From an uncultured Bacteroidales bacterium (GTDB taxonomy: Bacteria > Bacteroidota > Bacteroidia > Bacteroidales > Paludibacteraceae): a stretch of 64,000 bases of DNA. Made by a program: the position numbers and the translations under genes. The stretch is taken from positions 1 to 64,000 of the forward strand of contig CAIWCC010000104.1 of the NCBI GenBank assembly GCA_903911085.1. Reading direction: 5' to 3'. Positions within the stretch are counted from its first letter, which is position 1; every line of letters begins with the position of its first letter. Positions 17,580 through 26,436 of the stretch are shown in pieces. The notes below the pieces were generated by a model. That model saw nothing but the letters and a program-made list of their open reading frames with translations. It was not told where the DNA came from and searched no databases.

Positions 17580-17587
17580 TACCTTTG
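17580..17587 (+). promoter_or_regulatory. -7 box of the Xaa-Pro aminopeptidase gene
   Basis: TACCTTTG matches TAnnTTTG and lies 53 bp before the ATG. The rest of the 215-bp spacer after the GT11 gene shows no terminator. Confidence 0.5.
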
Positions 17588-17640
17588 CGAATGATAAATC
17601 AAAAAGAATTTTAAATGAATAAATTAACAAATAACTTACC

Positions 17641-19434
17641 ATGAAACAAATTCAAAATTCACTCTCATTATTACGCACCTCGATGAAAAATGAGGGTGTT
17701 TCTGCATGTATAATTTTTGGAACTGACCCTCATGCAAGTGAATATATTGCAGATTATTGGAAAGAACGTGTGTGGATTTCGGGTTTTGATGGCTCGGCTG
17801 GAACGATAGTTGTTACTTTAGAAAGTGCAGGATTGTGGACAGATTCTCGCTATTTTCTTCAAGCCACTGAGCAATTGCAAGGAACTGGAATTGAATTGAT
17901 GAAACAGGGACAGGCTGATACATTGGATATTGTGCCTTGGATTATCACGCAATTAAAAACGGGTGAAAGGGTAGGAGTAAACCCACAAATGATTTCGATG
18001 AATGCTTATTCAAAGATGAAAACAGAATTGCAAGATGTTGACATTGAGCTCATTTCTGTGGATTTAATAGCTCCTGTTTGGACGAATAGACCACATTTGC
18101 CACAAACTCCTTTTTATGAATTTAATGTAGAATTTGCAGGTGAATCGTCTTCTGATAAACTTAAAAGGTTGCGTGCCGAAATGAAAAAATTGCATGTAGA
18201 TTCTTTTGTTGTTTCTGCTTTGGATGATATAGCGTGGTTGTTCAACATTCGCGGAAATGATGTGAATTATAATCCTGTTGTAATTGCTTATGCACTAGTA
18301 CAATGTGATAATGTTACTTTGTTTGTTTCACCAATTAAATTAACACCGCCAACAATTTTGTATTTGAAAAATGAAGGTGTACAAATAGCTAATTACCAAG
18401 ATGTTTATGCATCAATTAAACAAATCACAACTAGTAATTCAGTTTTGGTAGATGGTACAAAATTAAATCAATCTTTGTTTGAATCGATTCCTACTGATTG
18501 CAAAATAATTAATACAATGTCACCGATTTTTAAACTCAAAAGCGTTAAAAATTCAATTGAGATTGCAGGTGTGAAAAATGCGATGTTAAAAGATGGAGTT
18601 GCTTTAACACGTTTTTTTATTTGGTTAGAAGCAAATTTGAAAAATGAAAATTTAACAGAAATTTCAATTTCCGAAAAATTATGTGAGTTTCGAAGTGATC
18701 AATCAAACTTTGTTGGCGAAAGTTTTGGTACAATAGCTGGTTATGCGGCTCATGGTGCTATTGTGCATTATAGTGCTACGCCTGAAAGTGATGCTGTATT
18801 AAAATCCGAAAATATTTTGCTACTCGATTCGGGTGGTCAGTATTTGGACGGCACTACTGATATTACTAGAACAGTGGCTCTTGGAAAACCTACAACTCAA
18901 CAGCAAACTGATTTTACACTTGTACTTAAAGGTCATATTGCACTTGCTACTGCCATATTTCCGTTAGGAACTCGTGGTTCGCAGTTAGATGTGTTGGCGC
19001 GTAAAGCTTTGTGGGAAAGTGGTTTAAATTATGGGCACGGTACTGGACACGGTGTTGGACATTTTTTGTGTGTTCATGAAGGACCGCAAAGTATTCGTAT
19101 GGATGAAAACCCAACAATTTTACAGTCAGGAATGATAATATCAAATGAACCAGGTATGTACCGCACTAACGAATATGGTATCCGTATTGAAAATTTGGTT
19201 CATGTTGTGCCAGCTACAATAACTGATTTTGGTCAATTTCTGCAATTTGAAACTTTAACATTATTTCCAATTGATAGAAATTTAATTGAAATAATGTTAC
19301 TTACAGAAGAAGAAGGAAATTGGATAGATAATTACCATACAAAAGTGTTGGAATCACTTTCGCCATTTTTGACAGAAAGTGAAATAGTTTGGTTGGAAAA
19401 TAAATGCAAACCAATTTATGATTTAATTTTTTGA
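17641..19434 (+). CDS. Xaa-Pro aminopeptidase (M24B family)
   Basis: This cytoplasmic metallopeptidase removes an N-terminal residue preceding proline. At 597 residues it is the three-domain form (two creatinase-like N domains to about residue 310, then the pita-bread catalytic domain and a C-terminal tail), like eukaryotic XPNPEP1 and many Bacteroidota enzymes. Dimetal ligands are visible: Asp in LLLDSGGQYLDGTTDITR (about 395-412), His in GTGHGVGHFLCVHEG (about 465), and Glu in ISNEPGMY and YGIRIENLV. The N-terminal GFDGSAGTIVVT and LWTDSRYF motifs are also diagnostic. Confidence 0.95.
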   Translation: MKQIQNSLSLLRTSMKNEGVSACIIFGTDPHASEYIADYWKERVWISGFDGSAGTIVVTLESAGLWTDSRYFLQATEQLQGTGIELMKQGQADTLDIVPWIITQLKTGERVGVNPQMISMNAYSKMKTELQDVDIELISVDLIAPVWTNRPHLPQTPFYEFNVEFAGESSSDKLKRLRAEMKKLHVDSFVVSALDDIAWLFNIRGNDVNYNPVVIAYALVQCDNVTLFVSPIKLTPPTILYLKNEGVQIANYQDVYASIKQITTSNSVLVDGTKLNQSLFESIPTDCKIINTMSPIFKLKSVKNSIEIAGVKNAMLKDGVALTRFFIWLEANLKNENLTEISISEKLCEFRSDQSNFVGESFGTIAGYAAHGAIVHYSATPESDAVLKSENILLLDSGGQYLDGTTDITRTVALGKPTTQQQTDFTLVLKGHIALATAIFPLGTRGSQLDVLARKALWESGLNYGHGTGHGVGHFLCVHEGPQSIRMDENPTILQSGMIISNEPGMYRTNEYGIRIENLVHVVPATITDFGQFLQFETLTLFPIDRNLIEIMLLTEEEGNWIDNYHTKVLESLSPFLTESEIVWLENKCKPIYDLIF

Positions 19435-19563
19435 CGAAATGGTGTTATTGTATTTAAAGTACTCTAGTTGTAAATGTTTGATAAAGAAGTGTTTTTCTAG
19501 ATTTGTAAGTTAAAATCCTGCTCAATTTATATGCCTAAAATATTTTGAAAATTATTGTGGTAA

Positions 19564-20463
19564 TTATAAAAGCAGCCCAATTCCAAAAGTTATTGCAAAC
19601 ATCAAACTAGCTAACGATAACCTTGGCAACTCAGGATATAATTGTAAAGCATTTTTGTAAGTTAAAACTTTGTTTAAATTCAAAAAAAGGAATGGAAATG
19701 AAAGAATGAAAAGCCATTGCCATATTGATTCATAGTTCATTAGAGTATAAGCTATTGCCATAATCAGTGCTCCAATAACCAAAATAAAGTGATAATAAGT
19801 TGCTTTTCTTAATCCTAAAGCCACCACAATAGTGCGTTTATTTGCATTTTTATCTGCCTCATAATCACGCATATTGTTCATGTTTAGAACTCCAGTACTC
19901 AAAAAACCAATTGCCGAAGCGGGTAGTAAAATGTCCCAATGAAAAATATGAGTTTGTAAAAAAAATGTACCAATAACACCAACCAAGCCGAAAAATACAA
20001 AAACAAATAAATCACCCAAACCTCGATAACCATATGGATTTTTGCCAACTGTGTACTTGATAGCAGCTGTAATTGCGGCAATTCCCAATAAAATAAAAAT
20101 CCATAGGTTTGAAATATCTATACCTTTTGTTCCCAATAAAATTAGCGAAAAGCCTGAAAATGAACATAAAATGCCAATGAGAATAATGCCAATTAACATT
20201 TTATTTGGTGTTATTTCACCAGACTGTACCATTCTTTTTGGGCCAATTCGTTCAGTGGTATCTTTTCCATTTACAAAATCACCATAATCATTGGCCATGT
20301 TCGACAGTATTTGTAACAAAATTGTAGTTAAAGCAGTTAAGCCAAATACTTGCCACTGAAATTTATTTTCAGCGGCAGCCAAGCATGTTCCAATTATTGT
20401 GCTCGACAAAGCCAATGGAAGCGTTTTTAGTCGAAATGATTGAAGCCAAGGTTGTATTTTCAT
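19564..20463 (-). CDS. menA: 1,4-dihydroxy-2-naphthoate polyprenyltransferase MenA
   Basis: MenA attaches the polyprenyl tail to 1,4-dihydroxy-2-naphthoate, giving demethylmenaquinone, in the inner membrane. The protein has about eight membrane segments and two Asp-rich motifs for prenyl diphosphate binding, NDYGDFVNGKD and NNMRDYEADKNANKRT; QSGEITPNKM and FVFFGLVGVIGTFF are also MenA-like. I chose the ATG at 20463 (299 residues), which gives the usual start MKIQPWLQSFRLKTLPLAL; a start 36 bp upstream is possible but adds an atypical tail. It is the last gene of the men operon, with the convergent aminopeptidase gene beyond; no terminator was seen. Confidence 0.93.
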   Translation of the reverse strand: MKIQPWLQSFRLKTLPLALSSTIIGTCLAAAENKFQWQVFGLTALTTILLQILSNMANDYGDFVNGKDTTERIGPKRMVQSGEITPNKMLIGIILIGILCSFSGFSLILLGTKGIDISNLWIFILLGIAAITAAIKYTVGKNPYGYRGLGDLFVFVFFGLVGVIGTFFLQTHIFHWDILLPASAIGFLSTGVLNMNNMRDYEADKNANKRTIVVALGLRKATYYHFILVIGALIMAIAYTLMNYESIWQWLFILSFPFLFLNLNKVLTYKNALQLYPELPRLSLASLMFAITFGIGLLL

Positions 20464-20473
20464 TATTTTCATT

Positions 20474-20525
20474 ATATATTTTTGACTATTAACTATCAAC
20501 TGTCAACTGTCAACTATTAACTGTA
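20474..20525 (-). repeat. Short tandem-like repeats in the menB-menA spacer
   Basis: The spacer reads as imperfect copies of ACTATTAACTATCAACTGTC, with CAACTGT occurring twice in succession and ACTATTAACT at both ends. Related AT-rich strings occur in other operon spacers of the window (for example 35700-35720 and 37440-37460). Possible roles are unknown. Confidence 0.5.
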
Positions 20526-21341
20526 TCACGGCATTTTCGGAAACTTAGAAAAATCAGGTTTGCGTTTTTCTAAAAATGCATTTTTACCTTCGTGAGCTTC
20601 TTCTGTCATATAATAAAGCATAGTGGCATTTCCTGCAAGTTCCTGAATTCCAGCTTGCCCATCGAGTTCAGCATTAAGTCCAGCCTTAATCATTCGCAGT
20701 GCAAGTGGGCTGTGATTCATCATTTGTTTGCACCAAGCCACTGTTTCATCCTCAAGTTTATCAAAAGGAACAACTGCATTTACCAAACCCATTTCTAATG
20801 CCTCTGCAGCTGAATATTGTTTACATAAAAACCAAATTTCGCGGGCTTTCTTTTGTCCTACTATACGTGCCAAATACGACGACCCAAAACCAGCATCAAA
20901 ACTACCAACTTTAGGCCCAGTTTGACCAAATATTGCATTTTCGGATGCAATTGACAAATCGCACACTACATGTAAAACATGTCCACCGCCTATTGCATAA
21001 CCATTTACCATTGCCACAACTGGTTTTGGTAAACTGCGAATGAGTTTTTGTAAATCGAGCACATTTAAGCGCGGTACTCCATCTTTGCCAATGTACCCTG
21101 CAATATTTTTTACATTCTGATCGCCTCCAGCACAAAATGCTTTATCTCCTTCACCAGTTAGTATTACAGTTGCAATATCTTGATTTTCACGGCAGAAAAC
21201 CATACATTCAATTATTTCTTTAATTGTGTCGGGCGTAAACGCATTGCGATAGCGTGGACGATTAATCGTAATTTTTGCTATTCCTTCGAAGTATTCGAAC
21301 TTAATTTCTTCAAATTCTTTTATTGTAGTCCAGTTTCTCAT
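20526..21341 (-). CDS. menB: 1,4-dihydroxy-2-naphthoyl-CoA synthase MenB
   Basis: MenB cyclises o-succinylbenzoyl-CoA to 1,4-dihydroxy-2-naphthoyl-CoA. The 271-residue protein belongs to the crotonase fold: [20 protein letters not shown], the oxyanion-hole segment [15 protein letters not shown], and [23 protein letters not shown], which is characteristic of MenB with its active-site Asp. The C-terminal [13 protein letters not shown] is the standard MenB ending. It lies 62 bp upstream of the chosen menA start and 100 bp downstream of menD, the latter spacer containing a repeat. Confidence 0.97.
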   Translation of the reverse strand: MRNWTTIKEFEEIKFEYFEGIAKITINRPRYRNAFTPDTIKEIIECMVFCRENQDIATVILTGEGDKAFCAGGDQNVKNIAGYIGKDGVPRLNVLDLQKLIRSLPKPVVAMVNGYAIGGGHVLHVVCDLSIASENAIFGQTGPKVGSFDAGFGSSYLARIVGQKKAREIWFLCKQYSAAEALEMGLVNAVVPFDKLEDETVAWCKQMMNHSPLALRMIKAGLNAELDGQAGIQELAGNATMLYYMTEEAHEGKNAFLEKRKPDFSKFPKMP

Positions 21342-21359
21342 AATTTTTTTAATGATTAC

Positions 21360-21400
21360 TCCTTGTCCCTTAGGGGAATAAGAGATGTTAGTATTGTTTT
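21360..21400. repeat. Partial copy of the dispersed palindromic repeat
   Basis: CCCTTAGGGGAATAAGAGAT followed by GTTAGTATTG matches the left half of the fuller element at 29748-29860 (CCCTGAAGGGGAGTAAGAGA, then GATTAGTATTA). It lies in the menD-menB spacer and lacks the right arm. Confidence 0.6.
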
Positions 21401-21441
21401 GTATTTGATTGTGCTAAATTGTATATGATTTATTTTTATAA

Positions 21442-23124
21442 TTATAGATTTATATTCTTCAAATTTTTAAAATAATTCATATAGTTCTCAGTGTTTAAGT
21501 CTGCATTTGTAAATATCTCAAGTACTGTTGCTTTATCCGATTTGATAAATTGTTGCAAATTTTCCTCTAGCTCTTCTGTTTGATTACAAATCAAATAATT
21601 TAATCCGTATGCTTCAACCAGAGCTTTTATTTTTACATTATGTGGTGTAGTGAAAAAATCTAAACTTCTTTCCATTAATTGTTTATCTCCAATAAATCGG
21701 AATATATTTCCACCATTGTTGCTTAAAACAATCACTTTAAATTTATTGCTTATGTAATTATTCCACAGTCCATTAGAGTCATAAATAAATGATATGTCAC
21801 CAGTTAAAAACACAGTCGATTGTTTGGATGCATAAGCAAAACCAGCTGCTGTCGACATACTTCCATCTATGCCAGATGTACCTCTATTACAGTAATAAGT
21901 TAAATCACTTCGCGTTGGGAATAATTGCGTCCAACGAACAGAAGTACTGTTTGCTAAATGTAAATCTGTGTTTTCAGGAATAATTTTTAATAGTTTTTTT
22001 ACCACACACATGTCCGACAAAGGCGCATTCATTACAAATTCTTCATGTTTTTTGGTGATAATTTGATTTTGAATTTTAAATAATTCGGAATAGCTACTTT
22101 CAGTAAGTCCCAAAGGCATTTTGTTTAAAGTTTTAACAGCCGAACCTTGACTTGTTAAATTTAAACATTTATAAGTATCAATATATGCAAATGAAGAATC
22201 AAATTGCCATTGTTCAATGGGATTGTTATTGCGCAAAAATAATTTTAATTGTTTACAGATAGACGAATGTCCGATGGTTATTAACAATTCAGGCTTGTAA
22301 TTTTTCTTTTCTTCATCACTGAGTGAAGAGAAAAATGATTCTGGTTGAGTTATGATATTTTTACCACTGATATTTGATAAATTTTCGGCAATAACCACTA
22401 AGTCAGGTTCTTGTGCTAACAGATTTGCTAGTTGATTTAAAGCGGAATTTTTTTTTGATACACCAAAAATCACCATTTTTTTTCTATAACCAGTCCACGA
22501 CTTTTGTAAAAAATATATACTTTCTTCATTTAATGAAACTTCTGCAGATAATGTTTTGATAATTTTGGGATTACTGTGTTTATCTGGCAATGCAGAATAG
22601 ATTGGTTCTCGCATAGGTACATTGATGTGCACAGGTCCTTGTGGATACGTTAGAGCTGTATCAATTGCTTGTGAGATTTGGCGATCGGAAAAATCTAAAT
22701 CAGACAAATTAATGGTTTCTACAGGTAAATCAAAACTCGATTTTATATAATTTGCAAAAATGTTTGTTTGTCTAATTGTTTGTCCGTCAGCTTGATCAAT
22801 CATTTCGGCAGGTCGATCGGCAGTAATAACAACCAAAGGTAAATTCAGATAATATGCTTCAGCAATGGCAGGTGCAAAATTCAAAACAGCAGTACCAGAT
22901 GTACAAACTAATGCCACCGCTTCGCCACTTTGTAATGCTATACCTAATGCAAAATAACCAGCCGAACGTTCGTCAGTAATGCTTAAACACTCAATTTTTG
23001 TATTTTCAGTAAATGCAAATATAAGAGGTGCGTTGCGTGAACCTGGTGCAATTATTACTTTGCGCACACCGTGTTGCACGCAAATTTCTGGTATGTTTTT
23101 TATTCCCTGTCTAAAATGAAACAT
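21442..23124 (-). CDS. menD: 2-succinyl-5-enolpyruvyl-6-hydroxy-3-cyclohexene-1-carboxylate synthase MenD
   Basis: MenD is a ThDP-dependent enzyme that adds a succinyl semialdehyde unit from 2-oxoglutarate to isochorismate. The 560-residue protein has the N-terminal VRKVIIAPGSRNAPLIFAFTE, the ThDP-activating Glu in SITDERSAGYFALGIA (about residue 51), SGTAVLNFAPAIAEAYY, and the late ThDP/Mg2+ motif TGDISFIYDSNGLWNN near residue 448. It begins 35 bp after menF in the same direction. The gene order menF-menD-menB-menA is a usual Bacteroidota arrangement. Confidence 0.96.
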   Translation of the reverse strand: MFHFRQGIKNIPEICVQHGVRKVIIAPGSRNAPLIFAFTENTKIECLSITDERSAGYFALGIALQSGEAVALVCTSGTAVLNFAPAIAEAYYLNLPLVVITADRPAEMIDQADGQTIRQTNIFANYIKSSFDLPVETINLSDLDFSDRQISQAIDTALTYPQGPVHINVPMREPIYSALPDKHSNPKIIKTLSAEVSLNEESIYFLQKSWTGYRKKMVIFGVSKKNSALNQLANLLAQEPDLVVIAENLSNISGKNIITQPESFFSSLSDEEKKNYKPELLITIGHSSICKQLKLFLRNNNPIEQWQFDSSFAYIDTYKCLNLTSQGSAVKTLNKMPLGLTESSYSELFKIQNQIITKKHEEFVMNAPLSDMCVVKKLLKIIPENTDLHLANSTSVRWTQLFPTRSDLTYYCNRGTSGIDGSMSTAAGFAYASKQSTVFLTGDISFIYDSNGLWNNYISNKFKVIVLSNNGGNIFRFIGDKQLMERSLDFFTTPHNVKIKALVEAYGLNYLICNQTEELEENLQQFIKSDKATVLEIFTNADLNTENYMNYFKNLKNINL

Positions 23125-23159
23125 TATTTAATCTACTCTAAAATTTTAGTTTTTTTTAT

Positions 23160-24299
23160 TTATGGATTTTGTGTGATAACATTCATCAGCGTTTTCATCT
23201 TATTATTAGTTTCATCCCATTCGTTTTCAGGATTTGAGGCAAGAGTTATTCCAGCACCGCTATATAGTGCAAATTGGGTCTCAAATAATTGCAAGCACCG
23301 CAAGTTCACAAACAAATTACTTTTGTAGTGCATATTTATAGGACCTAAAAAACCAGTATAATAAGCTCGATTATGTTTTTCGTATTCCAGAATAAAATCT
23401 CGGGCAGCATTTTTTGGCAAACCACCTACTGAGGGTGTTGGATGCAACGCATTAATGAAATTTCCTAAGTTTTGTCCTAAATCATTCAGTTTGAATTCAA
23501 AACTCGATTTGAGGTGAATCAAATTTGCAGCTTTATAGTTATAAGGACCATTCAATACGTAATCGTAAATACTAAATGAATGCAAAGCTTTTTCAACATA
23601 ACTTGTTACAATACCTTGTTCTTCAATCTCTTTGTTGGTCCAATTGTAGTTTTCAATTTCGCACTCTGTTGCTAATTGTGTACCTGCTAGCGACACGGTT
23701 TGGACTTTTTCGTCAGCAATAATCAAAAAAGGTTCAGGCGAAGCACCAATCCAAACTCCAACTTGAGGAAGTTGTATCATATATACAAATGCGTATGGAT
23801 ATAAGGTGCTTAATTCCAGAAATAAATCACTTGCATTGAAGTTGTTGTGTAACTTTTCCAATTTTACACGCGATAATACAACTTTGCTGAATTTTCCATC
23901 TTTTATTGCTTCTTTTGCATGTTTTACTTGCTGAATGAAATCTTCTTTAGTTGTTGTATCAATTTCATTTTTAGAAGGTTTTACTATGTTTTTGAATAAA
24001 AAATTAGATGCTAAACTTTGCAAGAATTCGTCGTCAATTTGAGAATTTTCAAAAACTTTTTCAGGAGTCAAAAAGTACAAGTTATTTTTTTCAGTTTCAA
24101 AGAATGGAGCTATCAAAAATCCGCTTTTATTATTGATATACTGAATTGATTCAATCTTTTCTGGCATTGATTGATGTTGTACCATTGTTATTATTTCTGA
24201 TTGCAATGGTAATTTATATGAAGCAAATGGAATATTTTGCTGCAAACATGACAAATGTAAATTGCTTAATGACTGATGTTTGTTGTTTGATAATGTCAT
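23160..24299 (-). CDS. menF: Isochorismate synthase MenF
   Basis: This chorismate-utilising enzyme converts chorismate to isochorismate, the first committed menaquinone step. The 379-residue protein carries the C-terminal domain motifs KVVLSRVKLEKL, FVYMIQLPQVGVWIGASPEPFL, VSLAGTQLATE, LHPTPSVGGLPKNAA and the metal-binding ENEWDETNNK end. The context (menD just downstream) favours MenF over a siderophore EntC. It follows the hotdog thioesterase after 62 bp. Confidence 0.94.
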   Translation of the reverse strand: MTLSNNKHQSLSNLHLSCLQQNIPFASYKLPLQSEIITMVQHQSMPEKIESIQYINNKSGFLIAPFFETEKNNLYFLTPEKVFENSQIDDEFLQSLASNFLFKNIVKPSKNEIDTTTKEDFIQQVKHAKEAIKDGKFSKVVLSRVKLEKLHNNFNASDLFLELSTLYPYAFVYMIQLPQVGVWIGASPEPFLIIADEKVQTVSLAGTQLATECEIENYNWTNKEIEEQGIVTSYVEKALHSFSIYDYVLNGPYNYKAANLIHLKSSFEFKLNDLGQNLGNFINALHPTPSVGGLPKNAARDFILEYEKHNRAYYTGFLGPINMHYKSNLFVNLRCLQLFETQFALYSGAGITLASNPENEWDETNNKMKTLMNVITQNP

Positions 24300-24361
24300 T
24301 TTTTTACTTTTTGCATTGTTTTAATCAAATTAGAAATAGATTATTAGAAAATTTAAATTTA

Positions 24362-24814
24362 CTAATTTAATTGTCCAGTATTAGTTGTGGTTTCAGTTTT
24401 CTTAATTGTAATAATACGGTTAGTAAGTCTGCAAAGTGAAACCAATTTTCCTGTAGAATCTTCAATTCGTATTTCCCAAACATGTGAACTTTTACCTCGA
24501 TAAACTATAGTTCCAATTCCAAATACAAATTTTTCTGTGGTAGTATTTACATGGCTTCCACTAATTTCAACGCCTAAAACTACGAATTTTGTTAAATCAA
24601 CCAGAAACATTGAGCCAGCACTACCAACCGATTCGGCCAATGCCATGGAAGCACCACCGTGTAAACGTTTCATAGGTTGAATTGTTCGTTCGTCAATCGG
24701 CATTTTTGCTACTATTTTTCCATCTGAAACTTCAATAAATTCTATACCCAAATTATCCATCATAGTGTTTTCACACAGATTGTTGAGTTTTTCCAAATTA
24801 AGTGAATGTGACAT
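24362..24814 (-). CDS. Hotdog-fold thioesterase, probable DHNA-CoA hydrolase
   Basis: The 150-residue protein belongs to the PaaI/YdiI hotdog family, whose menaquinone-pathway members (MenI) hydrolyse 1,4-dihydroxy-2-naphthoyl-CoA. The motif RLHGGASMALAESVGSAGSM at about residues 50-69 contains the HGG and catalytic Glu typical of YdiI. The first position in the men operon strongly suggests the MenI role, since DHNA-CoA produced by MenB must be hydrolysed before MenA. A broad acyl-CoA thioesterase is the alternative. Confidence 0.85.
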   Translation of the reverse strand: MSHSLNLEKLNNLCENTMMDNLGIEFIEVSDGKIVAKMPIDERTIQPMKRLHGGASMALAESVGSAGSMFLVDLTKFVVLGVEISGSHVNTTTEKFVFGIGTIVYRGKSSHVWEIRIEDSTGKLVSLCRLTNRIITIKKTETTTNTGQLN

Positions 24815-24972
24815 AACTAAATATTATAATTAGAAAATTTAGATACTTGTTAAAAAGTATACATAGGTAAGTTGTTAAGCAAAATCAAATAATAGTTAAT
24901 TTATTTCGAATGGTTTCTTGTTTTGGTTTATCCACAATTTCAAAAAGGAAGTTTCGAAAGACATCATTTGTG

Positions 24973-24980
24973 CAAAATTA
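24973..24980 (-). promoter_or_regulatory. Possible -7 box of the men operon
   Basis: On the minus strand the box reads TAATTTTG. It is about 160 bp upstream of the thioesterase gene, with no good -33, so it is only a candidate. Confidence 0.3.
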
Positions 24981-25071
24981 ATTTACACTGGCGACATTAA
25001 GTATCTCAATTTAATTTGATTTTATATGCTAAAATTCAGATGTTTATATGTAGTTTGAGTCATTTGTACTA

Positions 25072-26109
25072 TTAAACTTCTCTTGATTGTACCACTTCTT
25101 TCAAAAATATTGCGTTAAGTTCCGAAATACCGAAATATTTTTTGGTGAAGAGTTGATATACATAATTGCTTAAAAAATAAAGCACAAATGCCATTACAAA
25201 TCCAGCATAAACGTCAATTAAATAATGTGCTTGAATATATACAGTAGCTGCAACTAATGCACAATATAATGGTAGAATTAGTGCAAAAACAAAATAATGT
25301 TTATTTTTAGCAAACAATATCATAATTAATGTTGATATACCAACATGTGAACTAGGAAAAGCAGCTGTGGGTCTTTCTCCAAGTTGTTGTGTAGTTTCAA
25401 CTAATCTGTAAAAGAAACCAGAATCGTGTGTGTTAGGTAATAGTACTTGATTATTATTGAAATAATGACTTATTGGCGGGAATAAACCTGCTTTGACATT
25501 TTCTAGGCCTATGGCCGAATAATAGTATTGGGGGCCAGCAGTTGGAAATAAAATAAATATCAAAAAGTAGAATAAAAAAGCAAACAATATTGTGAAGAAG
25601 AAATAGTTAAAATATTTGCGACTTGTGAAGAAAAAGAAAATGCTACTCCCAATTATCAATGGATAAAATGCAAAATAACCCAAATTTAACACTTCGCAAA
25701 TCCAGTCTTCCGGAAATGCTTGACAGAATAATAATGCTGGTTGAAATCCAAAAATATTTTGTTCCCAATTGGCTAAAAGAAAATCAAAATTAGGAAGGGC
25801 TCTATTTATTTCGAAAGTTTCGGGATACCAATATGGAATTAATGCACCTAAAAATGCAAATCTTAAAAATTTGATTATCCACCAGTTATGTTGTGAATTA
25901 TAGTAAGCAAAAAGAACAATTAATCCTACGAAAATTAATCTATAACCTAAAAGTTTTGTTACATTTTGAATTTCTGGGATTAGAAATAGAATTGTTATGA
26001 AAGTTACTGCAATGTAAATGAAAGTGATTTTTTCGGCAGCAAAAAAACGGATGGATCGATTATTTATCATAACATGAAAAGTGTTTTTAGTTAAAAATAA
26101 ATTATACAA
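25072..26109 (-). CDS. PAP2-superfamily membrane phosphatase/phosphotransferase (Aur1-like)
   Basis: The 345-residue protein has about eight membrane segments. It carries the PAP2 active-site motifs late in the chain: RPTAAFPSSHVGIS (about residues 242-255, His as the general acid) and YIQAHYLIDVYAG (about 290-302, nucleophilic His and supporting Asp). This spacing and the SSHVG form resemble the inositol-phosphotransferase (Aur1/Ipt1-like) branch rather than classical PAP2 enzymes. A substrate among phospholipids, undecaprenyl diphosphate or sphingolipids cannot be chosen. A second Met 13 residues in (26070) is an equally plausible start. Monocistronic as far as can be seen. Confidence 0.8.
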   Translation of the reverse strand: MYNLFLTKNTFHVMINNRSIRFFAAEKITFIYIAVTFITILFLIPEIQNVTKLLGYRLIFVGLIVLFAYYNSQHNWWIIKFLRFAFLGALIPYWYPETFEINRALPNFDFLLANWEQNIFGFQPALLFCQAFPEDWICEVLNLGYFAFYPLIIGSSIFFFFTSRKYFNYFFFTILFAFLFYFLIFILFPTAGPQYYYSAIGLENVKAGLFPPISHYFNNNQVLLPNTHDSGFFYRLVETTQQLGERPTAAFPSSHVGISTLIMILFAKNKHYFVFALILPLYCALVAATVYIQAHYLIDVYAGFVMAFVLYFLSNYVYQLFTKKYFGISELNAIFLKEVVQSREV

Positions 26110-26436
26110 AATAGATAATAATACATCGGCTCAATGGATTTAATATTTTAATCTAAGTCATATAAAAAATCACTAAAGTGTTGAATTTGTATGTTTTGAA
26201 TATGTTGAAGCTTGAAATATTTTACAGTCGACAAAGGTACATTTTTTTTTTATGTAAACCATAAGTTATACAGAAATTAGTAAATTACTCTCCTTATTTC
26301 TGTGTCTTGAAGTTTTATTGTGGATACATAATCGGATGATATTTGAAGAAAAAACTATCAATATATTTGATGGTTAAAAAAATCTCAAGTTCGTATGTAA
26401 CGAACTTGAGATTCAATTATTTAATGAAAAGATTAT
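26110..26436. other. Spacer between hppA and the PAP2 gene
   Basis: The only clear element is the hppA terminator at the left end (26374-26413 region). The rest is AT-rich without coding trace; the PAP2 promoter presumably lies here but no convincing TAnnTTTG box with -33 was found. Confidence 0.4.
26374..26413 (-). terminator. Terminator of hppA
   Basis: A 13-bp perfect stem, AATCTCAAGTTCG (26381-26393) against CGAACTTGAGATT (26401-26413), has a 7-nt loop. On the minus strand it is followed by a run of T. Confidence 0.9.
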
